DNA of 64,000 nt from JASHPR01 sp963795055 (GCA_963795055.1 CAWCGJ010000040.1:248001-312000); one strand, 5' to 3'. Shown: positions 46,213 to 54,696, counted from the first letter of the stretch. Made by a program: numbers and translations. The notes: a model not told the origin generated them from the letters alone.

Positions 46213-47337
46213 TCATGGCGCCCGCCTGCGACGGACCTGTGACACGCACACCCAGCCGAGCCCGGCGGCCAGCACCAGGTAGATTCCGGTCTCGATCCAC
46301 TGCAGCGGCCAGAACCGGCTGGCTGGCTGGTAGGTGACGGACTGACGCAGGTGCATGGCCGCCAGGGTCTTCCGGCAATCGAGAGGGTTGAAGCTAGACC
46401 CGGGCGTGGGAATGCATGTCCTGGGCAGCACCGTGAACTCCGGCCCGACGGGCGTCATGACGATGTCGGACGGCTGCGCGCCCGATGGCGTGATGATGAT
46501 GTTCGACAGAACCCAGGCGCCCGGCTTGTCGAAAGACCCGGCGAGCTGGATGTCGGTCAGCCCGCTGGCCACGTTGGTGCTGACCTGCCCGTGCTGGATG
46601 TTCACCGGCGCGGTGACGTGGGCGGGCGGGAGCAGGTACGGCCGGACGAAGTTCGGCATCAGGACCTGGATCGTCACGAACGCGACCAGAGCGACGGCCA
46701 TCGCAGGCACCGTCCGGCGCAGCAGCACACCCGCGGTCACGCCGAGCGCAAAGGCGAGGGCGGCGTCGCCCAGCGGGGCCACCCCCCGTGCATCGAAGAT
46801 GACCGGGTCAAGCCGGGCCTCCGCAAACCCGGAAAAGGTGATGTGCACCCCGTGCCCTGCGCCTGCGGCGGCTTGTGCAGATCCGCCGGCCAGCGATGCT
46901 GCGTCGATCGGGCCGGCCCACCAGCTCACCATCAGGCTGAGCAAGGCCGCCGTCGCGATGGCCGCCAGGCCGACCAGGCCGAGCTTGACGAGGGTCCAGC
47001 GAGTGCGCGTGACGCTCTGGTTCCAGGCGATCCGGTGCGTGCCGGCCTCGAACTCACGGGCGATCAGCGGCGCGCCCCAGAACAGGCCCATCAGTGCGGG
47101 CGCCACGATCAGGAGCAAGACGCCGCCGAAGTAGAGGACGTGGTCGAGGTTGCCGACCCGGTCTAGGAAAATGCTGGCGGTATTGGCGCAGTGCGCGTGG
47201 CAGGCGGACAGGCCTGCGGCAGTGTACGCGCTAGCGAGGCCCTGCCTGGTCACCGCCAGCACGATCGCCAGCACGGCCAGGGCACCGGCGGCCGCGATGG
47301 CCTGCGGGCGGAACTGACGCCAGGTAAGCCACATCAT
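46213..47337 (-). CDS. ABC transporter permease (ABC-2 type)
   Basis: A 374-residue integral membrane protein: a first TM helix after MMWLTWRQFRPQAIAAAGAL, a large external loop with cysteines (LSACHAHCANTASIF), the helices of an ABC-2 permease, the intracellular coupling segment LIAREFEAGTHRIAWNQSVT, and a second extracellular domain of about 130 residues before the last TM. The coupling segment with FExGTHRxAWNQSVTRxRW is characteristic of actinobacterial permeases in GntR-linked operons. It starts within the stop of the ATPase gene (ATGA). Confidence 0.85.
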   Translation of the reverse strand: MMWLTWRQFRPQAIAAAGALAVLAIVLAVTRQGLASAYTAAGLSACHAHCANTASIFLDRVGNLDHVLYFGGVLLLIVAPALMGLFWGAPLIAREFEAGTHRIAWNQSVTRTRWTLVKLGLVGLAAIATAALLSLMVSWWAGPIDAASLAGGSAQAAAGAGHGVHITFSGFAEARLDPVIFDARGVAPLGDAALAFALGVTAGVLLRRTVPAMAVALVAFVTIQVLMPNFVRPYLLPPAHVTAPVNIQHGQVSTNVASGLTDIQLAGSFDKPGAWVLSNIIITPSGAQPSDIVMTPVGPEFTVLPRTCIPTPGSSFNPLDCRKTLAAMHLRQSVTYQPASRFWPLQWIETGIYLVLAAGLGWVCVSQVRRRRAP

Positions 47338-48236
47338 CGCTTGGCCTCCAGCTTCTTGATGTCCGGTGCCCCCCCGGAGGTGTGGCCCAGGTAGGCGAGG
47401 ACCAGGTCTTCCAGGCTGACCGGGTCGACCGTCCAGGCGGGGTCGAGGATTGGCTCGCTGCTGCGGACCAGGAACGTGCTCTGCCGGCCGGTGTGGCTCT
47501 GCGTGATGACCTGCTGGCTGGCCGGCAGTCTGGCGGTGTCGCGGCGGGGGCCCGTCAGCAGGTGGTGGGTGGCGAGCAGGTCGTCCACCTCGCCGTCGAT
47601 CCGCACCCGCGAGTCGATCAGCACGATCAGGTAGTCGCTGACCCGTTCCAGGTCGGCGACCTGATGCGAGGACAACACCACGCTGAGTTCTTCCTCGGCC
47701 GTCACGTTCATCAGGACCTGCAGGAACTCGCGCCGGGCCCGCGGGTCCAGCCTGGCGATCGGCTCGTCCAGGATCAGCAGCTCAGGGCGCTTGGCGATGG
47801 CCACGGTGAGCGCGAGCTGGGCCCGCTGGCCGCCGGACAGCTGGCCCGCCTTCTGCTCCGGGTCCAGGCCAAGCTGCTCGATCCGGCGGTCAGCGAGCGC
47901 GGCGTCCCAGCGCGGGTTCAGGTGAGCGCCGAGCCGCAGGTGGTCGGCCACGCTCAGCCCGGCGTAGGTCGGGGTGTCCTGTGCGACGTAGCCGACGCGG
48001 GCGAGCTGATCGGGACCGCTGGCCGGCGGGCCGCCGAGCACCTCGACGGTGCCAGTGGTCGGGGCCAGCATCCCGGTGGCCAGGCTGATCAACGTGGTCT
48101 TGCCGGCCCCGTTCGGGCCGACGAGCCCGGCCACGTGCCCGGCCGGGATGGTGAGCGTGCAGTCGGCCAGGGCCCAGCGGTGCCCGTACCGCTTGCCGAG
48201 GCCGCAGGCTTCAATCGCCGCGGTTGCGTTCGTCAT
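47334..48236 (-). CDS. ABC transporter ATP-binding protein
   Basis: A 300-residue nucleotide-binding subunit with Walker A LVGPNGAGKTTLIS, Q-loop VGYVAQDTPTYA, signature QLSGGQRAQLAL, Walker B LLILDEPIARLD and H-loop VLSSHQVADLE, all intact. The ATG follows the end of the GntR-type gene by overlap (ATGA). It should power the permease encoded directly downstream. Operons of this type in Gram-positive bacteria (YtrA-like) respond to cell-envelope antibiotics, but that role here is an inference. Confidence 0.92.
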   Translation of the reverse strand: MTNATAAIEACGLGKRYGHRWALADCTLTIPAGHVAGLVGPNGAGKTTLISLATGMLAPTTGTVEVLGGPPASGPDQLARVGYVAQDTPTYAGLSVADHLRLGAHLNPRWDAALADRRIEQLGLDPEQKAGQLSGGQRAQLALTVAIAKRPELLILDEPIARLDPRARREFLQVLMNVTAEEELSVVLSSHQVADLERVSDYLIVLIDSRVRIDGEVDDLLATHHLLTGPRRDTARLPASQQVITQSHTGRQSTFLVRSSEPILDPAWTVDPVSLEDLVLAYLGHTSGGAPDIKKLEAKR

Positions 48237-48625
48237 CCTGCTTCCTCCTGCGCGGCGGACCGGGCGGCCCGCTGAAACAGCGCCTCGATGTCCTCGGCGT
48301 CCAGGCCCGCCTGCCGGGCGCGGCGCATCCACGCCGATAGCTCCAGGCTCAGCCGCTGATGCGCGGCAACGGAGGCGTCGCTGATGGTCTTGGTTATGAA
48401 GGTCCCGACGCCTGGCTTGGCGGCCACGAGGCCTTCGTACTCCAGTAGCCGGTAGGCCTTGAGCACGGTGTTGGGGTTGATCGCCAGCGAGCCGGCCACG
48501 TCCTTGACGGTGGGCAGCTGATCGCCCGCCCGCAGCAAGCCCAGGCGCAGCGCCTGCCGTACCTGCCGGATCAGCTGCAGGTACGGGGCGACGCCCGACC
48601 TGTTATTGATGTGGAACTCGATCAC
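48233..48625 (-). CDS. GntR family regulator (YtrA subfamily)
   Basis: The 130-residue protein has the winged-helix domain of the GntR family, FHINNRSGVAPYLQLIRQVR, then LPTVKDVAGSLAINPNTVLK and YRLLEYEGLVAAKPGVGTFI, and a short helical tail (about 55 residues) instead of a large effector domain, which is the YtrA subfamily pattern. It heads an operon with the ABC ATPase and permease, with an overlap to each next gene, and should repress it in the absence of a signal. The GTG before IEFH is preferred, with GGGAG upstream. Confidence 0.9.
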   Translation of the reverse strand: MIEFHINNRSGVAPYLQLIRQVRQALRLGLLRAGDQLPTVKDVAGSLAINPNTVLKAYRLLEYEGLVAAKPGVGTFITKTISDASVAAHQRLSLELSAWMRRARQAGLDAEDIEALFQRAARSAAQEEAG

Positions 48626-48785
48626 TAGCACTCCCACCCGTGCGATCAGGAGTAAGTCTAGATGCCTAGCACAATAGCTTAATCAGTCGAAGCCAGCAAC
48701 CAGGCAAGTCGTTGGCGCGGCCAGAGATGGCCCCGCGACCTGGCGAGGGGTTGGTGACTCGGCCCGGCGCTCATACTGTTGGCTC

Positions 48786-49178
48786 GTGTACGACCATGAC
48801 CCTGAGGAAGTGGAGGCTCTCGGGTGGGAGGAGTTCATCGTCCGCCAGTGGGAGTCAATCTTCATCGGTTACCGCTCCTGGGTCGGTCGGCGGAGCATGG
48901 TCCGCCGCTGGAGCGACCTGTTTGAGGTCGGCCTCGGCTGCCCGCAGGAGATCGCGGGCTGGCTGGCCAGGACCGAGATCATGGACCGGGCTGATCGCGA
49001 CCTGGAGGGCACCGGCGCCAATGCGGAGGCTCTGGTGTCCGGCATGATCGGCGTGGTCGCAGACTTGCGGGCGGACCTGGCGGAGATGGGTGAACTGGGA
49101 CCGCAGCTCTCGGGCCAGATCCTCGATCAGCAGGCCAGGCTGCTCAGCTTCGTCCGCGCCTGCGCTTCAGGCCAGTAG
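48786..49178 (+). CDS. Hypothetical protein, helical
   Basis: A 130-residue soluble protein beginning YDHDPEEVEALGWEEFIVRQ and ending LGPQLSGQILDQQARLLSFV. The codon use is normal, and most of the chain is predicted helical with alternating acidic patches. No domain is recognised. The GTG start is followed by a typical acidic N-terminus. It converges on a DinB-type gene with 5 bp between stops. Confidence 0.55.
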   Translation: MYDHDPEEVEALGWEEFIVRQWESIFIGYRSWVGRRSMVRRWSDLFEVGLGCPQEIAGWLARTEIMDRADRDLEGTGANAEALVSGMIGVVADLRADLAEMGELGPQLSGQILDQQARLLSFVRACASGQ

Positions 49179-49183
49179 GGCGG

Positions 49184-49702
49184 TCAGCCCGGCGCGCGCG
49201 TGACCTGTTGCATCAGTCCTACCGCGATGCCGTGATGCCATACATCCAGATCCTCGCTGATATCCAGGCCGGGAACCCCGATTCCGTGCGCGCCAAGGAC
49301 GGAGAGCACGTGGCCGCGGTGGCATTCAGCGTGATGAATGGCCTGCGCCATCGGGATAGCGGCGGGCGTTCGCCAGCCGTCCCTGGTGGTCACCTCGCGG
49401 CTCGCGATCTCCGGGTCTCGGGCCAGGGCTTCCCAGCGCGGGCCCAGCTGCCGGGTCAGGTCCGCCAGTGTTTCCAGTGAGACTCGCTCGCTGGGCAGCG
49501 GACGGGCCGGGTGCTCACCGGTCACCGTGGCCAGGTAACTCTCATCGGCACCCACCAGATGATGCAGCGTGTCCCGGATCGTCCCGTACGTGCCTGGTGT
49601 CGTCGCGTCGAGCGTTTTCTCATCCAGGCCCTGGCAGGCCTCGATCAGGAGCAGAGTCGCCCAGGTCTTATGACGGAACAGCTCGATGAGCGCCTCGTTC
49701 AT
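49184..49702 (-). CDS. DinB family protein
   Basis: A 172-residue DinB four-helix bundle starting MNEALIELFRHKTWATLLLI, with the first metal histidine in TIRDTLHHLVGADESYLATV and the pair in AQAIHHAECHRGHVLSVLGA. These proteins bind a divalent metal; many are thiol-dependent transferases of unknown substrate. Length and start are normal. It differs from the DUF664 protein at 43.7 kb and is not its duplicate. Confidence 0.88.
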   Translation of the reverse strand: MNEALIELFRHKTWATLLLIEACQGLDEKTLDATTPGTYGTIRDTLHHLVGADESYLATVTGEHPARPLPSERVSLETLADLTRQLGPRWEALARDPEIASREVTTRDGWRTPAAIPMAQAIHHAECHRGHVLSVLGAHGIGVPGLDISEDLDVWHHGIAVGLMQQVTRAPG

Positions 49703-49791
49703 CCTCGCAACCGACCCTCCTGCCGTTCGTTTGCCTCAGCCAGTCGCACCCTAGGCATCAGGGCGGCCCGGCCGCACCTGGTTATCCCGGG

Positions 49792-49986
49792 TCAGGCCGA
49801 CCGGGCCAGGCCGCGTCCTGCGGCCGGGAGTTGCCTTCGCGCGGCTCGCACCGGGCGCATGATGTGGCAGAACAGCGAGAACCTGGCGAAGGCGAATCGG
49901 GCCGCTTGCTCATCGGCGCGCCGGACCTCGGCCGGGCTCTTGGCCCGCTCGATCTGGTAGAGCCGGTAGGTGTCGTAGGGCATCAT
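49792..49986 (-). CDS. Small actinobacterial protein of unknown function
   Basis: 64 residues: MMPYDTYRLYQIERAKSPAE, VRRADEQAARFAFARFSLFC and a basic tail. The YDTYRLYQIERAKSPAE start is a pattern I have seen repeated in actinomycete small proteins; it forms an amphipathic helix. The paired ATGs follow AAAGGGGATCAGG, a good ribosome site. Function unknown. Confidence 0.6.
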   Translation of the reverse strand: MMPYDTYRLYQIERAKSPAEVRRADEQAARFAFARFSLFCHIMRPVRAARRQLPAAGRGLARSA

Positions 49987-50195
49987 GATCCTGATCCCCT
50001 TTCATGTCCTTATCCATTGAGGTTGTCCAGCAAGTTGGACGGGCCGATCGCCGCCGGCTGATCGGCCGGCGCACAGCCTCAGCTGCCGCCCAGCCAGACC
50101 ACCGTGACCGCGCTGGGACCCACGACAACGGCCCCCGCGCCTGTTGTTACCAACGCAGAGCCACGGGTCGCGCGCTTGATACATCCCGTCGTGCG

Positions 50196-50724
50196 CTACG
50201 CCCCGCCACCGTCTGGCGCGCTCCCCTCCCGGAGCGACGCGGCCAGGGATTCCTCGACATAACGCAACGCCTCGGCAGCGGCCTGGTCCGCCGGGCGGCG
50301 GGCCAGCTCGGCGGGATCGACATCCTCGACGTGCGCCTGGATCCAGGCAGATATTGCCCAGCGGGTCGCGGACCCGGCCGACCCGGTCCCCGAAGAACAG
50401 GGTGGTCATCTCCGTCACCGGGGCGGCCCCGGCCTGCAGCGCCCGCTGGTAGGCCGCGTCGCCGTCCTCGACATACAGGCGCAGGAAGGCCGGCGTGTCC
50501 GGCCAGCCCTCGGGTGCGTCGAACATCATCACCACCGAGTCGCCGATGCGGACCTCGGCGTGGCCGATGCCTCCGGCCGGGCCGGGAATCCGGGCGAGTT
50601 CCGCGGCGCCGAACGCCTGCTTGGTGAACTCGATCAGCTGGGCAGTGTCACGGGAGATGACCCACGGCGTCACCGCGTGGTAGCCCGGCGGGACGCCGCG
50701 GGCCGGGCTGGTGTCACGTGGCAT
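50196..50724 (-). pseudogene. PhnB-like VOC protein with a one-base insertion
   Basis: The frame from the ATG before PRDTSPARG gives GYHAVTPWVISRDTAQLIEF, IGHAEVRIGDSVVMMFDAPE and GDRVGRVRDPLGNI, a PhnB-type VOC domain. One extra base then moves the rest (IQAHVEDVDPAELARRPADQ, ALRYVEESLAASLREGS) to another frame, which ends at 50196. Restored, the protein would have about 176 residues, a normal length. The extra C is at about 50348 in TGCCTGG; sequencing error is possible. Confidence 0.75.
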
Positions 50725-50904
50725 GGCTAACCTCCGCAATCCGGGCGCTCACCGGAACACGCTAGGCCGCGGGTACGACAGTTCCGGGACCGTGATCCGA
50801 GCCGCCGGTCATGAACGTGCCGCCCGGGCGATCGCGGCCGGCCTGGCCAGGGCCAGCTGAAACCGGGTTGTGTCGGCGATCGGCACGCCCTAACCTCGTG
50901 CGGC

Positions 50905-51384
50905 GTGTACTCAGGTGCCATCTCAGACGCTGTTTCCGTGGTCCAGCAGGCCCTCAAGGCCGCTGGCTCCGCGGGTGACATCAAGGTGTTCCCCGAGCCG
51001 GTGCCGACGGCGGCGGCCGCCGCGGCGACCCTGGGCTGCGAGGTAGGCGCGATCGCGAACAGCCTGGTGTTCGAGGCCGACGGTGACGCGCTGCTGGTCC
51101 TGGCGAGCGGAGCGCACCGGGTGCACCCGGGCAGGCTGGCGCGGCGGCTGGGCACGGGCAAGATCCGGCAGGCCGGCCCGGACTTTGTCCTGGCCCACAC
51201 CGGCCAGGCCGTGGGCGGCGTGGCGCCCGTCGGCCATCCGCAGCCGCTGCGCACGGTCGTCGACCGGGCGCTGGCCGCCTACCCGGTCGTCTGGGCCGGG
51301 GGCGGCGACGAGCGGGCGAAGTTCGCCACCAGCTTCGACGAGCTCGTAAAGATCACCAACGGGTTGCCCAGCGAGGTCGACTGA
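50905..51384 (+). CDS. YbaK/EbsC family aminoacyl-tRNA deacylase
   Basis: A 159-residue single-domain protein of the YbaK fold: IKVFPEPVPTAAAAAATLGC, VGAIANSLVFEADGDALLVL, then KIRQAGPDFVLAHTGQAVGG and VAPVGHPQPLRTVVDRAL. Members edit mischarged tRNAs such as Cys-tRNA(Pro) in the cytoplasm. The conserved GxxxxVxPxG segment is intact. The start is GTG, with no strong ribosome site. It stands alone, divergent from the broken VOC gene. Confidence 0.85.
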   Translation: MYSGAISDAVSVVQQALKAAGSAGDIKVFPEPVPTAAAAAATLGCEVGAIANSLVFEADGDALLVLASGAHRVHPGRLARRLGTGKIRQAGPDFVLAHTGQAVGGVAPVGHPQPLRTVVDRALAAYPVVWAGGGDERAKFATSFDELVKITNGLPSEVD

Positions 51385-51440
51385 CCCGCGCCGCCCGGGT
51401 CGCACCGGGAAGCACCTGGGCCGCTGTTAGCATCCGCGCT

Positions 51441-51914
51441 GTGCCGCAGATGACGCTGCCCGACGGCCGCCGGCTGGCGTATCAGGTGACGGGCGCGCCG
51501 GGGGGATCTCCCGTGGTGGTGCTGCACGGGACCCCCGGATCATCGCGGCAGCTCGCGGGCCTCGACCGGCCCGCCGCGCTGCTGGCCGAGCCGGACGCCC
51601 GGCTGCTGCGCGAGAATCCCGAGGTGCGGGACGGCTTCCTGGACGACCTGCGCCACCCGTCACCGACGACGGCCCGGGCCGCGGCCCGCGACTTCTGGCT
51701 GTTCGCCCGGGTGTGGGACGTGGACCTCGCCGGCCTGACGGTACCGGCCCACATCTGGCACGGCACCGCAGACCGCAACGTCCCCGTGGCCCACGCGCGC
51801 GTGATCGCGGACCGGTGCCCCACGGCCCGCCTGCACCTCGTCGAGGGCGGCGGGCACATGCTGCTCAGCCACCTGGATCAGATCATCGAGAGCCTGGCCC
51901 CGCGCGCCGCGTGA
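51441..51914 (+). CDS. Alpha/beta hydrolase with an internal in-frame deletion
   Basis: At 157 residues this is about 110 shorter than relatives. The N-terminal part has the oxyanion motif VVVLHGTPGSSRQLAG and the C-terminal part keeps the Asp (IWHGTADRNVPVAHA) and the His (VEGGGHMLLSHL), but the section between residues about 40 and 50, where the nucleophile elbow GxSxG and the strand before it should be, is gone. The frame stays open across the junction. It should be unable to hydrolyse substrates. It is probably a decayed gene that still has an open frame, or a non-catalytic binding protein. Confidence 0.7.
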   Translation: MPQMTLPDGRRLAYQVTGAPGGSPVVVLHGTPGSSRQLAGLDRPAALLAEPDARLLRENPEVRDGFLDDLRHPSPTTARAAARDFWLFARVWDVDLAGLTVPAHIWHGTADRNVPVAHARVIADRCPTARLHLVEGGGHMLLSHLDQIIESLAPRAA

Positions 51915-51948
51915 CGGCGGAACCGTGCCTCTGGCCTCGGGCTCATAT

Positions 51949-51966
51949 AGGTGATACTTTTATCAC
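51949..51966. promoter_or_regulatory. Palindromic operator touching the start codon
   Basis: GTGATA and TATCAC form an inverted repeat with a six-base AT-rich centre, ending directly before the ATG of the ArsR-SRPBCC gene. A/T content is far above the surroundings. The position suits autoregulation by the encoded HTH domain and implies a leaderless or nearly leaderless start. Confidence 0.55.
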
Positions 51967-52767
51967 ATGTCTCGTGAGGCGGCAGCCGCCGCGGGTTCGG
52001 CCGGGGAGCCGGACCTGTGGCGGGCGCTGGCCAGTCCCTGGCGCCGCCGCCTGCTGGACCTGCTCCGCGACGGGCCCGCGACCACCGGTGCCCTGGCCGG
52101 GCAGATACCGGAGCTCAGCCGGTTCGCGGTCATGCAGCATCTCGGGGTCCTGACCGACGCCGGGGTGGTGATCGTCGAGCGTCGCGGCCGCGACCGGTAC
52201 AACCACCTCAATCCGGTGCCGCTGCGGGAGTGGTACGAGCGGTGGGTGCAGCCCATGGCCGATGCCGATTCCGCCGGCCTGCTATCGCTCAGACGAACCG
52301 TCGAGACAGGAGAACACGCCATGCCCGTTGTCACCGAGCCGGTCCGCACCGTCCGGCTGGCCTACGAACTGCGCATCCACGCCCCGGCCCAGCGGGTCTT
52401 CGAGGTGATGACCCGGCAGTCGCTGGACTGGTTCCCGCACACCTACGGCGGCGACCGGGTGCGCCGCGTGGTGCTGGAGCCCCGGGTGGGCGGCCAGCAC
52501 TACGAGGACTGGGGTGACGACCGCGGTCACCTGTACGGCCAGGTCACGGCCTACGACCCGCCGCGGGCCTGGGCCACCCGCGGCCGCCTGTCGCCCGGGA
52601 CGATCCTGGACACCGAGTACGAGCTCACCGAGGAAGCCGGGGTGGTCACGGTCCGGGTGACCAAGGTGGCCGTGGGGCCGATCAGCGAGCAGGAGGCGGC
52701 GGGGATCGCCGAATTCGGCGACATCAGGCGCTACGCACCCGCCATCGAAGCCCTGGCCGCAGGCTGA
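51967..52767 (+). CDS. ArsR-type HTH fused to an SRPBCC (AHSA1) domain
   Basis: The 266-residue protein has two domains. Residues about 15-100 are a winged helix (LWRALASPWRRRLLDLLRDG, LSRFAVMQHLGVLTDAGVVI). Residues about 120-265 are an SRPBCC ligand-binding fold of the AHSA1 type (YELRIHAPAQRVFEVMTRQS, RVGGQHYEDWGDDRGHLYGQ). Separate ArsR-AHSA1 gene pairs are common in actinobacteria; here they are one chain, so ligand binding in the SRPBCC cavity could directly control DNA binding. A palindrome abuts its start codon. The next gene begins 4 bases after the stop. Confidence 0.85.
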   Translation: MSREAAAAAGSAGEPDLWRALASPWRRRLLDLLRDGPATTGALAGQIPELSRFAVMQHLGVLTDAGVVIVERRGRDRYNHLNPVPLREWYERWVQPMADADSAGLLSLRRTVETGEHAMPVVTEPVRTVRLAYELRIHAPAQRVFEVMTRQSLDWFPHTYGGDRVRRVVLEPRVGGQHYEDWGDDRGHLYGQVTAYDPPRAWATRGRLSPGTILDTEYELTEEAGVVTVRVTKVAVGPISEQEAAGIAEFGDIRRYAPAIEALAAG

Positions 52768-52770
52768 GCC

Positions 52771-53117
52771 ATGGCCATCGACCTGCACGAGTTCCAGCTC
52801 ATCCTGCTGGGCCGCCCGGCCGCGCGCCGAGCTACGACGACGAGACCTCGGAGCGCATCCAGCGCGACCACCTGGCCTTCTACGCCGGAATGCGCCAGGC
52901 CGGCCACGTGGTCACCAACGGGCCGGTGCGGGACCAGCCGGACGAGGCGCTGCGCGGGATAGCGATCTTCGCCACGGAATCGCTCGCCCGGGCCCGGGAA
53001 CTGGCCGGCACCGACCCGGCGGTGCGAGCGGGCCGGCTCGAGGTCGAGGCCATGTCGTGGCTGTGCCCGCCGGGCACGATGGTCGCGGACGGAATACCGG
53101 TCAGCGTCGAAGGCTAA
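52771..53117 (+). pseudogene. YCII-related protein with a frameshift
   Basis: Begins MAIDLHEFQLILLGRPA, then shifts near 52825 to SYDDETSERIQRDHLAFYAG, IAIFATESLARARELAGTD and MSWLCPPGTMVADGIPVSV. The combined chain of about 115 residues is a YCII (muconolactone-isomerase-like) domain. It follows the HTH-SRPBCC gene closely and was probably in its operon. The shift lies in a GC-rich run (GCGCGCC), where base-calling error is possible. Confidence 0.75.
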
Positions 53118-53183
53118 ACCACGGCGAATAACAGGCGTGCAAAAGAATTCCCCCGGCCCTAGCTACGGCTTTCACCGGTCTGA

Positions 53184-54137
53184 TTGAATCGCATCGTGCT
53201 GGCTACGCGGGGGAATTTCCGCGGGCGGCGGTGCGGCCGGTTCCTGGCCCTCGGCCTCACCACCGTGGCTGTGCTGGCGGCCACGGCCGCCTTTGCGGCG
53301 CCGTCGTACGCCCGGGCGATGCCCCCCCTGGGCGAGCTGTCGCTGATCCAGCCGGCGCCTGACTTCGCGGTCCCGCCGGTGCGCGTCTGGGGCGGCGAAT
53401 TGGTGGACCTGAGCAACGGCACCCTGCTGTGGAGCCAGGACGCCAACGTCCCGCGGCCCATGGGCAGCATCACCAAGGTCATGACCGCGCTGGTCGTGCT
53501 CGGGGCCGGGGACCTGGGCCGGGAGATCACGGTCACGCAGGCCGCCGTCAGGTACGCGCAGAAGGACGGCGCGAGCAGCGCCGGCCTGATCGCCGGGGAC
53601 GTGCTGACCGCGCGGCAGTTGCTGGAGGCCATGCTGCTGCCGTCCGGCTGCGACGCCGCCTACCTGCTCGCCAGCGCCTACGGCCCCGGCGTGCCCGCGT
53701 TCGTCGCGAAGATGAACGCGACGGCGAAGGCGCTGGACATGACGTCAACGCATTTCTCCTGGTTCGACGGCATGCCTTATCCGACCGAGTACTCCACCTA
53801 TTCCACCCCGACCGACCTCATCCGGCTCGGCGTGGCGGCCATGCGCAATTCGGTCTTCCGCAGCATCGTCGGCCAGCGCAGCTATTACCTGCCCGCCACG
53901 GCCCTGCACCACAGTTACCTGTGGTACACCACCAACGCGCTGATCGGCTCGTACCGCGGCGCCGTCGGGATCAAGACCGGCGACACCACCGCCGCGGGCA
54001 ACTGCCTGCTGTTCGGGGCCGTCCGCGACCGGGGCACCCTGATCGGCGTGGTCCTGCACGCCAGCCCCACCAGTAACCCCGGCTCGGCCATCATCGCCGG
54101 CGCGCAGGTACTGACCTGGGGCTACGGCCTGATCTAG
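53184..54137 (+). CDS. D-alanyl-D-alanine carboxypeptidase (S11 family)
   Basis: A 317-residue exported enzyme that trims the terminal D-Ala of peptidoglycan stem peptides. The signal sequence is FLALGLTTVAVLAATAAFA with cleavage near APSYA. The active-site set is SITK (SxxK, nucleophile and general base) at about residue 95, SGC in LLPSGCDAAYLLASA (the SxN position, with Cys in place of Asn, as in several actinobacterial relatives) and KTGDT. There is no C-terminal anchor helix. The start is TTG; a GTG four codons later is an alternative. A NUDIX gene follows after 1 base. Confidence 0.9.
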   Translation: MNRIVLATRGNFRGRRCGRFLALGLTTVAVLAATAAFAAPSYARAMPPLGELSLIQPAPDFAVPPVRVWGGELVDLSNGTLLWSQDANVPRPMGSITKVMTALVVLGAGDLGREITVTQAAVRYAQKDGASSAGLIAGDVLTARQLLEAMLLPSGCDAAYLLASAYGPGVPAFVAKMNATAKALDMTSTHFSWFDGMPYPTEYSTYSTPTDLIRLGVAAMRNSVFRSIVGQRSYYLPATALHHSYLWYTTNALIGSYRGAVGIKTGDTTAAGNCLLFGAVRDRGTLIGVVLHASPTSNPGSAIIAGAQVLTWGYGLI

Positions 54138-54138
54138 G

Positions 54139-54600
54139 ATGGCTGATTTCGGCGGCCCGGAGCCGTTCACGACCTGGGACGGCGAGCCGGTCAGCCGCGA
54201 CCGCCCGCACGGGGCCACGATCGTGGTCGCCAGCCGGTCCCCCGCGGGGTGGCGGTACCTGCTCCTGCACCGGGCGCACCGCGGTCCGGCCTGGGACGGC
54301 GACTGGGCCTGGACGCCTCCCGCCGGGTCGCGCAGGCCGGGCGAGGACGTGACCGCCTGCGCCACCCGCGAACTGTTCGAGGAAACCGGGTTGCGGGCCG
54401 TACCGCGGCCGGTGATGACCGCCGAGGTCGGCTGGGCCGTGTTCGCCCTGGAGGTGCCCTGGGGTACCCCGGTCGCGGCGGACGGAACAGAACACGACCG
54501 GATCGACTGGGTCACCTTGGCCGAGGCGCGGCGCAGGCTCCGGCCCGCGGCGCTGCTCTCGTCCTTCGCGACGGCCTGCGAGGCATCGGACTTCGGCTGA
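54139..54600 (+). CDS. NUDIX hydrolase
   Basis: A 153-residue pyrophosphohydrolase with the complete Nudix box GSRRPGEDVTACATRELFEE followed by TGL (G-x5-E-x7-REUxEExGU), placed after the strand WTPPAG. It probably cleaves a nucleoside diphosphate linked to another group; the substrate cannot be read. Its ATG is one base after the stop of the carboxypeptidase gene, so the two are co-translated. It ends just before the ISKra4-like element. Confidence 0.9.
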   Translation: MADFGGPEPFTTWDGEPVSRDRPHGATIVVASRSPAGWRYLLLHRAHRGPAWDGDWAWTPPAGSRRPGEDVTACATRELFEETGLRAVPRPVMTAEVGWAVFALEVPWGTPVAADGTEHDRIDWVTLAEARRRLRPAALLSSFATACEASDFG

Positions 54601-54660
54601 CGGGGCCGGAACGGGTGTGAGACACGAATGTAGGTAGCTGGAGTTGTGGCTGGTCATGGC

Positions 54661-54693
54661 CTAGCCTGGTTGTTGGTTGAACAACCAGGCTAG
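54661..54693 (+). promoter_or_regulatory. Hairpin over the ribosome site of the ISKra4-like orfA
   Basis: A perfect 14-bp stem (CTAGCCTGGTTGTT with AACAACCAGGCTAG, 5-base loop) ends 3 bases before the GTG start of orfA and takes up the likely ribosome-binding region. Hairpins at this place in insertion sequences limit transposase synthesis from outside transcripts. The same arms could also be part of the element's left end. Confidence 0.6.
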
Positions 54694-54696
54694 GGG

